A stretch of 64,000 bases of DNA, from NCBI RefSeq assembly GCF_004025535.1, contig NZ_QJRG01000049.1, positions 1-64,000 on the forward strand, in the 5' to 3' direction. Origin of the DNA: Pseudomonas alkylphenolica (GTDB lineage Bacteria; Pseudomonadota; Gammaproteobacteria; Pseudomonadales; Pseudomonadaceae). The notes beneath the pieces were generated by a model. It did not search any database. It worked only from the letters and a program-made list of their open reading frames with translations, and was not told the DNA's origin. This document shows positions 50,797-61,456 of this stretch, piece after piece. The position numbers were made by a program, and so were the translations under genes. Numbering within the stretch: the stretch's first letter is position 1; every line of letters starts with the position of its first letter.

Positions 50797-52584
50797 TCAG
50801 ATTCCTTGTTCGCTGAGCCACAGGTTCAGGGCGGCCAGTTGCCAGAGCTTCGAGCCGCGCAACGGCGTCAGCTGGCCATGCGGGTCGCTGAGCAGGCGGT
50901 CGAGGGCAGCCGGTTCGAACAGGCCACGGTCCTGGCTGGGGTCCAGCAGCAGTTCGCGAACCCAGTCCAGCGTCGCGCCTTGCAGGTGCTTGAGCCCTGG
51001 CACCGGGAAGTAGCCTTTCTTGCGGTCGATCACTTGCGCAGGAATCACCAGGCGCGCGGCTTCCTTGAGCACTTGCTTGCCGCCATCGGGCAGCTTGAAG
51101 CGCGCCGGAACACGCGCCGACAGCTCCACCAGGCGGTAATCGAGGAACGGCGTGCGCGCCTCCAGGCCCCAGGCCATGGTCATGTTGTCGACGCGTTTGA
51201 CCGGGTCGTCGACCAGCATCACCGTGCTGTCCAGACGCAACGCTTTGTCCACCGCAGCGCTGGCCCCCGGCTGGGCGAAATGCCTGCGGACAAAATCACC
51301 GGCGGCGTCGTGGTCAAGGCGCCAGGGTTGCTGCACGGTGGCCGCGTAGTCGTCGAAACTGCGGTCGAAAAAGGCCTCGCGGTAGGCGTCGTATGGTTGC
51401 TGAGCACCATCGACTTGCGGGTACCAGTGGTAACCGGCGAACAACTCATCGGCGCCCTGGCCGCTTTGCACCACCTTGCAGTGCTTGGCCACCTCGCGCG
51501 ACAGCAGGTAGAAGGCAATGCAGTCATGGCTGACCATCGGTTCACTCATGGCGCGGAACGCCGCTGGCAATTGCTCGATGATTTCGCGTTCATCGATGCG
51601 CAGCTGGTGATGACGGGTGCCGTAGTGACGAGCGATCAGGTCGGAGTACTGGAACTCGTCGCCGCGCTCGCCACCGGCATCTTCAAAGCCGATGGAAAAG
51701 GTCGACAGGTCGTCGACGCCGACTTCGCGCAGCAGGCCGACCAGCAAGCTGGAGTCGACGCCGCCGGACAACAGCACGCCGACGTCCACCGCCGCCCGTT
51801 GGCGGATGGCTACCGCTTCACGGGTGCTGTCCAGCACGCGGTCGCGCCAGTCTTCCAGGGTCAGGTCCTGCTCATCGGTGCGCGGGCCGTAATGCAGTTG
51901 CCACCACACCTGTTGCTCGACACGGCCCTGGGCATCGACGCGCATCCAGGTAGCTGGCGGCAGTTTCTCGATGTTCGCCAGCAGAGTGCGTGGCGCCGGT
52001 ACCACGGCATGAAAGTTGAGGTAGTGGTTGAGCGCTACCGGGTCGAGCACCGGGTTGATGTCGCCGCCCTTCATTAGTGCCGGCAGGCTCGACGCAAAGC
52101 GCAGGCGTTCGCCGGTGCGCGACAGGTACAACGGCTTGACCCCCAGGCGGTCGCGGGCGAGGAACAGCTGCTGGCTGTCGCGCTCCCAGATCGCCAGGGC
52201 GAACATGCCGTTCAGGCGTGGCAGCAGGTCGGCGCCCCAGGCATGATAGCCCTTGAGCAGCACCTCGGTATCGCCATCCGAATAGAAGGCATAGCCGAGG
52301 TTTTCCAGCTCGCTGCGCAGCTCCGGAAAGTTGTAGATGGCACCGTTGAAGGCCAATGACAGACCCAATTGGTTGTCGATCATCGGCTGCGCCGAGCCGT
52401 CGGACAGGTCCATGATCTTCAGGCGGCGATGGCCCAGGGCAATCGGGCCCTGGCTATGAAAGCCCCAGGCGTCGGGGCCGCGAGGTGCCAGGTGATGGGT
52501 CATCCGCTCGACCGCGGCGAGGTCCGCCGGGCGTGGTGAATGGGCAATGGGGGTGAAACGAAACTCTCCAGCTAATCCGCACAT
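50797..52584 (-). CDS. asnO: N-acetylglutaminylglutamine amidotransferase (AsnO-like)
   Basis: A 595-residue asparagine synthetase B-type enzyme. Cys2 (MCGLAGEFRF) is the glutaminase nucleophile, with RRLKIMDLSDGSAQP and the PP-loop VLLSGGVDSSLLVGLL near residue 275. In the NAGGN pathway it amidates N-acetylglutaminylglutamine to N-acetylglutaminylglutamine amide, a salt-stress compatible solute. It is the first gene of the operon on this strand. Confidence 0.93.
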   Translation of the reverse strand: MCGLAGEFRFTPIAHSPRPADLAAVERMTHHLAPRGPDAWGFHSQGPIALGHRRLKIMDLSDGSAQPMIDNQLGLSLAFNGAIYNFPELRSELENLGYAFYSDGDTEVLLKGYHAWGADLLPRLNGMFALAIWERDSQQLFLARDRLGVKPLYLSRTGERLRFASSLPALMKGGDINPVLDPVALNHYLNFHAVVPAPRTLLANIEKLPPATWMRVDAQGRVEQQVWWQLHYGPRTDEQDLTLEDWRDRVLDSTREAVAIRQRAAVDVGVLLSGGVDSSLLVGLLREVGVDDLSTFSIGFEDAGGERGDEFQYSDLIARHYGTRHHQLRIDEREIIEQLPAAFRAMSEPMVSHDCIAFYLLSREVAKHCKVVQSGQGADELFAGYHWYPQVDGAQQPYDAYREAFFDRSFDDYAATVQQPWRLDHDAAGDFVRRHFAQPGASAAVDKALRLDSTVMLVDDPVKRVDNMTMAWGLEARTPFLDYRLVELSARVPARFKLPDGGKQVLKEAARLVIPAQVIDRKKGYFPVPGLKHLQGATLDWVRELLLDPSQDRGLFEPAALDRLLSDPHGQLTPLRGSKLWQLAALNLWLSEQGI

Positions 52585-52687
52585 AAGTCCTTACCGGTTT
52601 TGCCGTTGGGGAAGGTGCCCGAACGCGGGCACATTGAAACTGACCGGCGCGGATAGCGAGAGTTTTAGATCGATCGGTTATAAGCGC

Positions 52688-54694
52688 TTAGCCTCGCTTG
52701 CCTTTGCCGCGTATCAGTTCGCGCAGCATGAAGCGATTCGGGTGGCAGGCCTCGGCGACGCTGCGCGGTACTGGCAGCGGTGCGTTGTCGGCCCAGGCGG
52801 CGATCAGTTCGCCCGACAGCGGCGCGGTGATCAGTCCGCGGGAACCATGGCCGCTGTTGATGTACAGGCCTTCGAGCCAAGGGCAGGGGGTGTCCGGCAC
52901 TTGGCGGGCGTCCTTGGCCAACACCACATAGTGATGGTTGAACGCCTGATGGTCAGCCAACGGCCCGACAATGGGCAGGTAGTCAGGGCTGGTGCAGCGA
53001 AAGGCTGCCCGGCCCTGCAGGGTGTGAGGGTCCAGTTGGTGGGCGCCCAAGCGCTCGGCCAGGTCGCTGGAGATCTCTTCCAGCAGGCGCAGGTTGCCGA
53101 TGTGCTCACCAGTGGTGGGGGCAAGGTCGACACTGTGAAAATCAAAGCTGGCGCCCAGGGTGTGTTCGCCGTCGCGCACTGGCGCGACGTAGCCGTCGGC
53201 GCAAACCACGGTGGCAAGTGCCTGGCTGTTGGTGGTCACCGGCAGCCGGGTGATCTGGCCGCGGATGCGCTTGAGCGGCAGGCTGGCGCAAGGTTCGAAT
53301 CGCTGGATTTCGGCGGCGGTCGCCAGTACCACCAGCGGCGCGCTGTCGAGGAATTTCTCGCTTTCCCAGGCCTGCCACTGGCTGTCGACCTTGCGCAGCT
53401 CCAGCACCTGATGGTGAGTGAGCAAGGTGATGTTCGGGTGTTGCAACTGTACCTGGCACAAGGCCGGCGGATGCACCCAGCCCGCTTCCGGGTAGTACAA
53501 GCCGCCACTGGCCAGTCTTACGCCTGCCACCGCTTCGGCCTGCTCCCGCTGCAGCGGTTGTAGTAGCTGCGAGTTGAAGGCGTCGGCGAGTACCGCCTGG
53601 CGTTGCGCTTCCTTGGCATCGAAAGCCAGTTGCAAAACACCACAACTGTCCCAGTCGCGGCCACGCTGCAGGCGTTCGAGCAGGCGTCGGGTGTAACCGA
53701 AACCGCTGAGGATCAGGCGCGACAATGCCGTGCCGTGTGCCGACAGCTTGAGGTAGAGCACACCCTGCGGATTGCCGGATGCTTCGGCGGCAGCAGAGGC
53801 GTGGCGCTCCAGCACACTGACCTGCCAGCCGCGGGCAGCAAGGCTGGCAGCCGTCGCGCAACCGGCCAGGCCGGCACCAATGACCAGGGCTTTACGCGGG
53901 CCGGGCAGGGCAGGAGGGCGGGCGAACCAGGGAGCGACCGCGGGCGGTGCTGCAAGGGTTTCAGGCGCACCGCGAAAGACCCCGCGCAGCACCTCCCACT
54001 TCTTGCCGATGCCCGGAATGCGCTTCATCTCGAAGCCTACCGCAATCAGCCCGCGCCGCACCCAACCGGTACTGGTGAAGGTTCCCAGGGTGGCATTGGC
54101 GGCGCTAAGCCGGCCGATCTGGGTGAACAGCTCCGGTGTCCACATCTGCGGGTTTTTTGCCGGGGCAAAACCGTCAAGGAACCAGGCGTCGACTGCGGCG
54201 TCCAGTTGCGGTAACTGCTCCAGGGCATCACCGATCATCAGGGTCAGCCGTACCCGGCCCTGCTCGAGGACAAAGCTCTGAAACCCTTCGTGTACGGCGA
54301 CGTACTGCTCCAGCAACGGCGTGCTGAAGGGCGCCAGCTCCGGCCACAGGGCCAGGGCGCGATTCAGGTCGGCGTGGCTGAGCGGGTACTTTTCAACGCT
54401 GACGAAATGCAGGCGGGCGTCAGGCCTGGCGCATTCGCTGAACAGCTGCCAGGCGCAAAAGAAATTCAACCCTGTACCGAAGCCGGTTTCACCGATCACC
54501 AGGCACTGGTCGGGCGCCATCGCGCTGAAGCGCTGGCGCAAGTCGTTCTGGTCGATGAACACATGGCGGGTCTCTTCCAGGCTCTGCTCCTTGGAAAAGT
54601 AGATGTCATCGAACTGGCGAGAGTGGGGGCGGCCCTGGTCGTCCCAGTCGATCTGGGCGTAGTGGGTTACTTCGGTCATGGTCGGCTCAGGCAT
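52688..54694 (-). CDS. mnmC: MnmC bifunctional tRNA U34 modification enzyme
   Basis: A 668-residue fusion. The N-terminal methyltransferase (about 1-250) has IDWDDQGRPHS near the start, the SAM motif GETGFGTGLNF and DGFAPAKNPQMW. The C-terminal FAD oxidase (about 265-668) has VIGAGLAGCATAASLAARGW. It finishes 5-methylaminomethyl-2-thiouridine at tRNA wobble positions. Two in-frame ATGs (54694 and 54679) are possible; neither has a clear ribosome binding site and the shorter gives the more usual N-terminus. Confidence 0.94.
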   Translation of the reverse strand: MPEPTMTEVTHYAQIDWDDQGRPHSRQFDDIYFSKEQSLEETRHVFIDQNDLRQRFSAMAPDQCLVIGETGFGTGLNFFCAWQLFSECARPDARLHFVSVEKYPLSHADLNRALALWPELAPFSTPLLEQYVAVHEGFQSFVLEQGRVRLTLMIGDALEQLPQLDAAVDAWFLDGFAPAKNPQMWTPELFTQIGRLSAANATLGTFTSTGWVRRGLIAVGFEMKRIPGIGKKWEVLRGVFRGAPETLAAPPAVAPWFARPPALPGPRKALVIGAGLAGCATAASLAARGWQVSVLERHASAAAEASGNPQGVLYLKLSAHGTALSRLILSGFGYTRRLLERLQRGRDWDSCGVLQLAFDAKEAQRQAVLADAFNSQLLQPLQREQAEAVAGVRLASGGLYYPEAGWVHPPALCQVQLQHPNITLLTHHQVLELRKVDSQWQAWESEKFLDSAPLVVLATAAEIQRFEPCASLPLKRIRGQITRLPVTTNSQALATVVCADGYVAPVRDGEHTLGASFDFHSVDLAPTTGEHIGNLRLLEEISSDLAERLGAHQLDPHTLQGRAAFRCTSPDYLPIVGPLADHQAFNHHYVVLAKDARQVPDTPCPWLEGLYINSGHGSRGLITAPLSGELIAAWADNAPLPVPRSVAEACHPNRFMLRELIRGKGKRG

Positions 54695-54774
54695 GTCTAG
54701 AGCGGCATTTTAGCTTACCCGGACAAAGACTTCCCGGATCCGCTAGTCTTGCTTATCCATGTAGGGAGCCTGGT

Positions 54775-56268
54775 ATGTTCGAATCCGCTGAAATTGGTCA
54801 CGCCATCGACAAAGAAACCTACGACGCCGAAGTACCGGCGTTACGCGAGGCCTTGCTCGAGGCGCAGTTCGAGCTCAAACAGCAGGCGCGTTTTCCTGTG
54901 ATCGTGTTGATCAACGGCATTGAAGGTGCCGGCAAGGGCGAGACGGTAAAACTGCTTAACGAGTGGATGGATCCGCGTTTGATTGAAGTGCGTACCTTCG
55001 ATCAGCAGACCGATGAGGAACTGGCCCGGCCACCGGCCTGGCGGTACTGGCGCGCTCTGCCGGCCAAAGGACGGATCGGCGTGTTTTTCGGCAATTGGTA
55101 CAGCCAGATGCTGCAGGGGCGGGTGCATGGCCTGTTCAAGGATGCGGTGCTCGACCAGGCCATTCGCGGTGCCGAGCGCCTTGAAGAAATGCTCTGCGAT
55201 GAAGGCGCCCTGATCATCAAGTTCTGGTTCCACCTGTCGAAAAAGCAGATGAAAGCCCGGCTCAAGGCGCTCAAGGACGATCCGTTGCACAGCTGGCGGA
55301 TCAGCCCGCTGGATTGGCAGCAGTCGGAAACCTATGACCGCTTTGTGCGCTTTGGCGAGCGGGTATTGCGCCAGACCAGCCGTGACTATGCGCCCTGGCA
55401 TGTGATCGAAGGGGTTGATCCGCATTACCGCAGCCTGGCGGTCGGGCGCATTTTGCTTGAGGGCCTGCAGGCCGCGCTAAAGGCCCAGCATGGTCCGGTG
55501 CACCAAGCCAACATCGCCCCACTGGGCCGGGCAATAGATCAGCGCAGCTTGCTCGATAGCCTGGACATGAGCCTGCGTCTGGACAAGAACGACTACCAGG
55601 AACAGTTGATCACCGAGCAGGCGCGCCTGGCCGGTTTGCTGCGTGACAAACGCATGCGTCGTCACGCGCTGGTGGCGGTGTTCGAAGGCAACGATGCTGC
55701 CGGCAAGGGTGGCGCCATCCGCCGCGTGGCGGCAGCACTGGACCCGCGCCAATACCGCATCGTGCCGATTGCCGCACCCACTGAAGAAGAGCGTGCACAA
55801 CCTTACCTGTGGCGCTTTTGGCGGCATGTGCCGGCGCGCGGCAAGTTCACCGTGTTCGACAGGTCGTGGTACGGGCGGGTGCTGGTCGAACGCGTGGAAG
55901 GCTTCTGCACGCAGGCCGACTGGATGCGCGCCTATGGTGAGATCAATGATTTTGAAGAGCAACTGACCGGTGCCGGCGTGGTGCTGGTCAAGTTCTGGTT
56001 GTCGATTGATCAGCAAACCCAGCTGGAACGTTTCCAGGAACGTGAGCAGATTCCGTTCAAGCGTTTCAAGATCACTGAGGAAGACTGGCGCAATCGCGAA
56101 AAGTGGGGCGAGTACGCGCAGGCGGTGGGCGACATGGTCGACCGTACCAGCACCGAGATTGCACCCTGGACCCTGGTGGAGGCCAACGACAAGCGCTGGG
56201 CTCGGGTTAAGGTGCTGCGCACCATCAACGATGCCCTGGAAGCGGCGTTCAAGAAAGACAAGAAATGA
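54775..56268 (+). CDS. pap: Polyphosphate:AMP phosphotransferase (two-domain PPK2)
   Basis: A 497-residue protein with two PPK2 domains. The first has Walker A INGIEGAGKGETVKLL near residue 48 and the second FEGNDAAGKGGAIRRV near residue 303. Lid and Walker B elements (FFGNWYSQML; FDRSWYGRVLVERV) are in both. Two-domain PPK2 enzymes of this type make ADP from AMP and polyphosphate. GGGAG precedes the ATG at 54775. No exopolyphosphatase or PPK1 gene is beside it. Confidence 0.92.
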   Translation: MFESAEIGHAIDKETYDAEVPALREALLEAQFELKQQARFPVIVLINGIEGAGKGETVKLLNEWMDPRLIEVRTFDQQTDEELARPPAWRYWRALPAKGRIGVFFGNWYSQMLQGRVHGLFKDAVLDQAIRGAERLEEMLCDEGALIIKFWFHLSKKQMKARLKALKDDPLHSWRISPLDWQQSETYDRFVRFGERVLRQTSRDYAPWHVIEGVDPHYRSLAVGRILLEGLQAALKAQHGPVHQANIAPLGRAIDQRSLLDSLDMSLRLDKNDYQEQLITEQARLAGLLRDKRMRRHALVAVFEGNDAAGKGGAIRRVAAALDPRQYRIVPIAAPTEEERAQPYLWRFWRHVPARGKFTVFDRSWYGRVLVERVEGFCTQADWMRAYGEINDFEEQLTGAGVVLVKFWLSIDQQTQLERFQEREQIPFKRFKITEEDWRNREKWGEYAQAVGDMVDRTSTEIAPWTLVEANDKRWARVKVLRTINDALEAAFKKDKK

Positions 56269-56276
56269 CCATAGAA

Positions 56277-56301
56277 GCTTTCGCGGGTTTACCCGCGAAG
56301 C
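56277..56301. repeat. Single REP-like hairpin after pap
   Basis: GCTTTCGCGGG-TTTA-CCCGCGAAGC forms a compact stem-loop eight bases after the pap stop codon. It carries the REP core (CGCGGGT...ACCCGCG) and may define the mRNA end. Confidence 0.65.
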
Positions 56302-56426
56302 TGGCATTTCTGACAGGAACTGAAGGAATGAACTACTGAAATCTTTTCCTCAATTGTATCTGTCGGCCTGCCATGCCCACCCCGTAGAATCCAGTCTCCC
56401 CCCACCATAGGGCTATCGAGGCTGGT

Positions 56427-57383
56427 ATGCACATTTCTTCCGGGCGCTGGGTCTATGGCCTTTGTCTTTCGCTATTGACCGCAGTCCTCTGGGGCATCCT
56501 GCCGATCAAACTCAAGCAGGTACTGCAGGTGATGGACCCGATCACCGTAACCTGGTTTCGCCTGATGGTTTCCGGTGGCCTGTTGCTGGCCTGGCTGGCC
56601 GCGAGCAGGCGCCTGCCGTCGTTCAGCCGGCTCGGGCGCAAGGGCCTGGTACTGGTGGCGTTGGCCACCGGCGGCCTGGTCGGCAATTACGTGCTGTACC
56701 TGATGGGCCTGAACCTGCTCAGCCCCGGCACCGCGCAACTGGTCGTGCAACTGGGGCCGGTGTTGTTGCTGGTGGCCAGCGTGTTCCTGTTCAAGGAGCG
56801 CTTCAGCCTCGGGCAAGGGGTAGGGCTGCTGATCCTGCTCATGGGCTTTGGCCTGTTCTTCAATCAGCGCCTGGAAGAGCTGCTGACCTCCCTGAGCGTT
56901 TACACCACCGGTGTACTGACCATCATTCTGGCCACCACCATCTGGGTGTTCTATGCCCTGAGCCAGAAGCAGTTGCTGACGGTGTGGAATTCGATGCAGG
57001 TAATGATGGTGATCTACCTGTGCTGCGCGGTGCTGCTCACGCCGTGGGTGCACCCGCTGGAAGCGCTGCAGTTGAGCCCGCTGCAAGGCTGGCTGTTGCT
57101 CGCCTGCTGCCTCAACACGCTGGTGGCCTACGGTGCGTTTGCCGAGGCACTGGCGCACTGGGAAGCATCCAAGGTCAGCGCCACCCTGGCGGTCACCCCG
57201 TTGATTACCTTTGTTGCGGTCGCGCTGGCCGCCTGGTTCTGGCCTGACTATGTGCACGCCGAGCAGATCAACACGCTGGGTTATATCGGCGCACTGGTGG
57301 TGGTGCTTGGCTCGGCGCTGACTGCGCTGGGCCCTTCGATCATGGCCGGCTTGCGGGCCAGGCGCGTGCGCCTGGCCCGGTGA
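56427..57383 (+). CDS. EamA/DMT family transporter
   Basis: A 318-residue membrane protein with ten helices in two EamA repeats. It opens with LLTAVLWGILPIKLKQVL (typical PF00892 front) and the second repeat begins near residue 160 (ILATTIWVFYALSQKQLL). Likely metabolite export of unknown substrate. It is convergent with fumC, one base apart. The start at 56427 has GAGGCTGG upstream. Confidence 0.87.
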   Translation: MHISSGRWVYGLCLSLLTAVLWGILPIKLKQVLQVMDPITVTWFRLMVSGGLLLAWLAASRRLPSFSRLGRKGLVLVALATGGLVGNYVLYLMGLNLLSPGTAQLVVQLGPVLLLVASVFLFKERFSLGQGVGLLILLMGFGLFFNQRLEELLTSLSVYTTGVLTIILATTIWVFYALSQKQLLTVWNSMQVMMVIYLCCAVLLTPWVHPLEALQLSPLQGWLLLACCLNTLVAYGAFAEALAHWEASKVSATLAVTPLITFVAVALAAWFWPDYVHAEQINTLGYIGALVVVLGSALTALGPSIMAGLRARRVRLAR

Positions 57384-57384
57384 C

Positions 57385-58779
<1,395 letters not shown>

Positions 58780-58935
58780 GCTGCACTCACTCCCTTGTGG
58801 TCTGAATTCGCAGTTTAGGTCCCTTTTTGTCGCGGCGGTTCCATCGCTCGTCGACCCACTTGAGTGCTGTGCCCGAGTCGGCGCAGAATGCTCGACTCCG
58901 GGGTACTACCTCCTCTGTCTAATGAAGGATTTCCG

Positions 58936-59460
58936 ATGACCCGTCTTCGCGCCCTTTGCACCGCTGTTGCGCTGGTCTGCGCCAGCGGCCAGGTGCTTGC
59001 CGATACCGCCAGCCACAACGCCAGTGCCGAAAAATTCCTCATGATGGCGCACGCTGACAAGCTTGGCACCCCGGTCTACATGCAGGTGCAGCAGATGTTT
59101 GCCCAGCGTTTTGAACAGACCAAGGCACCTGCGTCGAAAAAATCCGTGCTCGACAGCTACCAGGCCAAGGCCAACGCCGCCCTGGACCAGGCTATTGGCT
59201 GGAACAAGCTGAAGCCGGACATGGTCAAGCTGTACACCAGCACCTTCACTGAAAGCGAGCTCAAGGACCTGGTTGCCTTCTACCAGTCGCCACTGGGCAA
59301 GAAAGTCCTGGAGAAAATGCCTCAGGTTACCCAGCAGTCGGCTCAGCTGACCCAGCAGAAGCTGGAAAGCGCGGTGCCTGTGGTCAACAAGCTGCTGGCT
59401 GACATGACCAAGGAACTGGATCCGAACGCTGGCAAGGCCGCCGCCCCAGCGAAGAAGTAA
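58936..59460 (+). CDS. DUF2059 exported protein
   Basis: A 174-residue protein with a signal peptide (MTRLRALCTAVALVCASGQVLA) and the DUF2059 helical core in which LVAFYQSPLGKKVLEKMPQV is diagnostic (about 115-135). The tail is alanine- and lysine-rich. Function unknown, probably periplasmic. The start is the ATG at 58936 behind AATGAAGGA; it is followed 14 bases later by bolA. Confidence 0.88.
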   Translation: MTRLRALCTAVALVCASGQVLADTASHNASAEKFLMMAHADKLGTPVYMQVQQMFAQRFEQTKAPASKKSVLDSYQAKANAALDQAIGWNKLKPDMVKLYTSTFTESELKDLVAFYQSPLGKKVLEKMPQVTQQSAQLTQQKLESAVPVVNKLLADMTKELDPNAGKAAAPAKK

Positions 59461-59474
59461 ACGCGGAGCTTTCC

Positions 59475-59774
59475 ATGTCGATGCAGCAAAAGATTGAACA
59501 AAGCCTGGCCGCGCTGGCGCCGCAGCACCTGTCGGTGCTCGACGAAAGCCACATGCACAGCCGTGGGCAAGAAACCCATTACAAGGCGGTGCTGGTCAGC
59601 GAGCAGTTTGCAGGCCTGAACAGCGTCAAGCGCCACCAGAAGGTCTATGCCACCCTGGGTGAGCTGATGGGGCAGTTCCATGCCCTGGCCCTGCACACCT
59701 ACACACCCGAAGAGTGGCAGAAGGTCGGTGCAGCGCCGGCTTCGCCCACCTGCGCAGGTGGCAGCAAACACTGA
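59475..59774 (+). CDS. BolA family protein
   Basis: A 99-residue BolA/IbaG homologue with the LSVLDESHMHS loop and ETHYKAVLVSEQFAGLNSVKRHQKVYATLGELM core (residues about 28-65). The histidines of HMHS and KRHQ are the usual cluster-binding set. With a monothiol glutaredoxin it would chaperone [2Fe-2S] clusters. It is in one unit with the DUF2059 gene, and a strong terminator follows at 59805. Confidence 0.92.
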   Translation: MSMQQKIEQSLAALAPQHLSVLDESHMHSRGQETHYKAVLVSEQFAGLNSVKRHQKVYATLGELMGQFHALALHTYTPEEWQKVGAAPASPTCAGGSKH

Positions 59775-59804
59775 TTTCATCGTCAGGTTTTTGCTAGAAT
59801 GTGC

Positions 59805-59833
59805 AACGCGCCGCTCGTCGGCGCGTTTTTTTT
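59805..59833 (+). terminator. Terminator after bolA
   Basis: AACGCGCCG and CGGCGCGTT pair around CTCGT, followed by a run of eight T. It lies 31 bases after the bolA stop and about 50 bases before trhO. Confidence 0.92.
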
Positions 59834-59881
59834 GCCATCCGGTCCGCCCTTTGCGAGGGTGACCACCTGGAGATTTATTGC

Positions 59882-60820
59882 ATGACCCAAGCTATCGTCG
59901 TGGCGGCGCTGTACAAATTCGTCACCCTGAAAGATTACGTCGAGCTGCGCGAGCCGCTGCTCGAAAGCATGACGGCCAATGGCATCAAGGGCACCCTGTT
60001 GCTGGCCGAGGAAGGTATCAACGGCACCGTTTCCGGTACCCGCGAAGGGATCGACGGCCTGCTGGCCTGGCTGCGCAGCGATGCGCGCCTGGTGGATATC
60101 GACCACAAGGAATCCTACTGCGACGAGCAGCCGTTCTATCGCACCAAGGTCAAACTCAAGAAAGAGATCGTCACCCTCGGTGTGCCTGGCGTCGACCCGA
60201 ACCACACTGTCGGCACCTACGTCGAGCCGCAGGACTGGAATGCGCTGATCAGCGACCCGGAAGTGCTGTTGATTGACACCCGCAACGACTACGAAGTGGC
60301 GATTGGTACTTTCGAAGGTGCGATCGACCCGAAAACCACCACGTTTCGTGAGTTTCCCGAGTACATCAAGGCCAACTTCGACCCGTCGAAGCACAAAAAG
60401 GTGGCGATGTTCTGCACCGGCGGCATCCGCTGCGAGAAAGCCTCCAGCTACATGCTCGGTGAAGGTTTCGAAGAGGTCTATCATCTTAAGGGCGGGATCC
60501 TGAAATACCTCGAAGAGGTGCCTCAGGAGGAAAGCCGCTGGCAGGGCGACTGCTTCGTGTTCGACAACCGGGTCACCGTGCGCCACGACCTGACCGAAGG
60601 CGATTACGACCAGTGCCATGCCTGCCGTACCCCGATCAGCGTGGAAGACCGTGCGTCCGAGCACTATTCGCCAGGCATCAGCTGCCCGCATTGCTGGGAC
60701 AGCCTGAGCGAAAAGACCCGGCGCAGCGCCGTCGACCGGCAGAAGCAGATCGAGCTGGCCAAGGCCCGCAACATGCCGCACCCGATCGGCCACAATTATC
60801 GTAAAGCTGCCGAGGCCTGA
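59882..60820 (+). CDS. trhO: tRNA uridine-34 hydroxylase TrhO
   Basis: A 312-residue rhodanese-like enzyme that hydroxylates U34 of tRNAs for 5-hydroxyuridine-based modification. The active-site loop is MFCTGGIRCEKASS near residue 180. A cysteine pair cluster (CHAC and CPHC) near residues 248-272 looks metal-binding. GGAG precedes the ATG at 59882. It is followed directly by the DsbA-family gene (four-base gap). Confidence 0.93.
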   Translation: MTQAIVVAALYKFVTLKDYVELREPLLESMTANGIKGTLLLAEEGINGTVSGTREGIDGLLAWLRSDARLVDIDHKESYCDEQPFYRTKVKLKKEIVTLGVPGVDPNHTVGTYVEPQDWNALISDPEVLLIDTRNDYEVAIGTFEGAIDPKTTTFREFPEYIKANFDPSKHKKVAMFCTGGIRCEKASSYMLGEGFEEVYHLKGGILKYLEEVPQEESRWQGDCFVFDNRVTVRHDLTEGDYDQCHACRTPISVEDRASEHYSPGISCPHCWDSLSEKTRRSAVDRQKQIELAKARNMPHPIGHNYRKAAEA

Positions 60821-60823
60821 TAG

Positions 60824-61456
60824 ATGTCCGCACGCCTGCTCTATGTGATGGACCCGATGTGCTCCTGGTGTTGGGGGTTTGCCCCGGTGGCGCAGGCCCT
60901 GATCGCCCAGGCGCACGCCGCCGGGATCGAGACCCACCTGGTGCCCGGTGGCTTGCGCAGTGGCAGCACGCCGCTGGATGCCTCGACCCGGCGCTACATC
61001 CTTGAGCATTGGCAGGCGGTCAATGAAACCACGGGCCAGCCCTTCACCCTTGAAGGCGCCATGCCCGAAGGTTTTGTCTATGACACCGAGCCGGCCTGCC
61101 GGGCGCTGGTAACCGCGCGCGGCCTGGACCCGACGCGCACCTGGGCATTGCTGGCAGCGATCCAGCAGGCGTTTTATCAGGGCAGTGTCGACGTTACCCT
61201 GGCACCGGCGCTGGTTGATCTGGCCGAGCAGGTCGGTTTTGACCGCGCGGCGTTTGCCGAACGCTTCACCAGCACTGACGTGCGCGCTGCCACCGCTGCC
61301 GATTTCACCTGGGTACAGGACCTGGGCATTGCCGGCTTCCCGACCTTGCTGGCCGAACGCAATGGCCAGCTGGCGTTGCTGACCAACGGCTATCAGTCGC
61401 TCGATGCCTTGAGTCCGTTGCTCGGCCGCTGGCTGCAGCAGGCTGCCTGTGCTTGA
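60824..61456 (+). CDS. DsbA-family thioredoxin-fold protein (cytoplasmic)
   Basis: A 210-residue thioredoxin-fold protein with the active-site motif CSWC near residue 13 (MDPMCSWCWGF) and a late cis-proline segment (GIAGFPTLLAERNG). There is no signal peptide, so it acts in the cytoplasm, like the FrnE/DsbA-type thiol proteins. It is translated with trhO (gap four bases) and overlaps the ABC gene by eight bases. Confidence 0.87.
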   Translation: MSARLLYVMDPMCSWCWGFAPVAQALIAQAHAAGIETHLVPGGLRSGSTPLDASTRRYILEHWQAVNETTGQPFTLEGAMPEGFVYDTEPACRALVTARGLDPTRTWALLAAIQQAFYQGSVDVTLAPALVDLAEQVGFDRAAFAERFTSTDVRAATAADFTWVQDLGIAGFPTLLAERNGQLALLTNGYQSLDALSPLLGRWLQQAACA

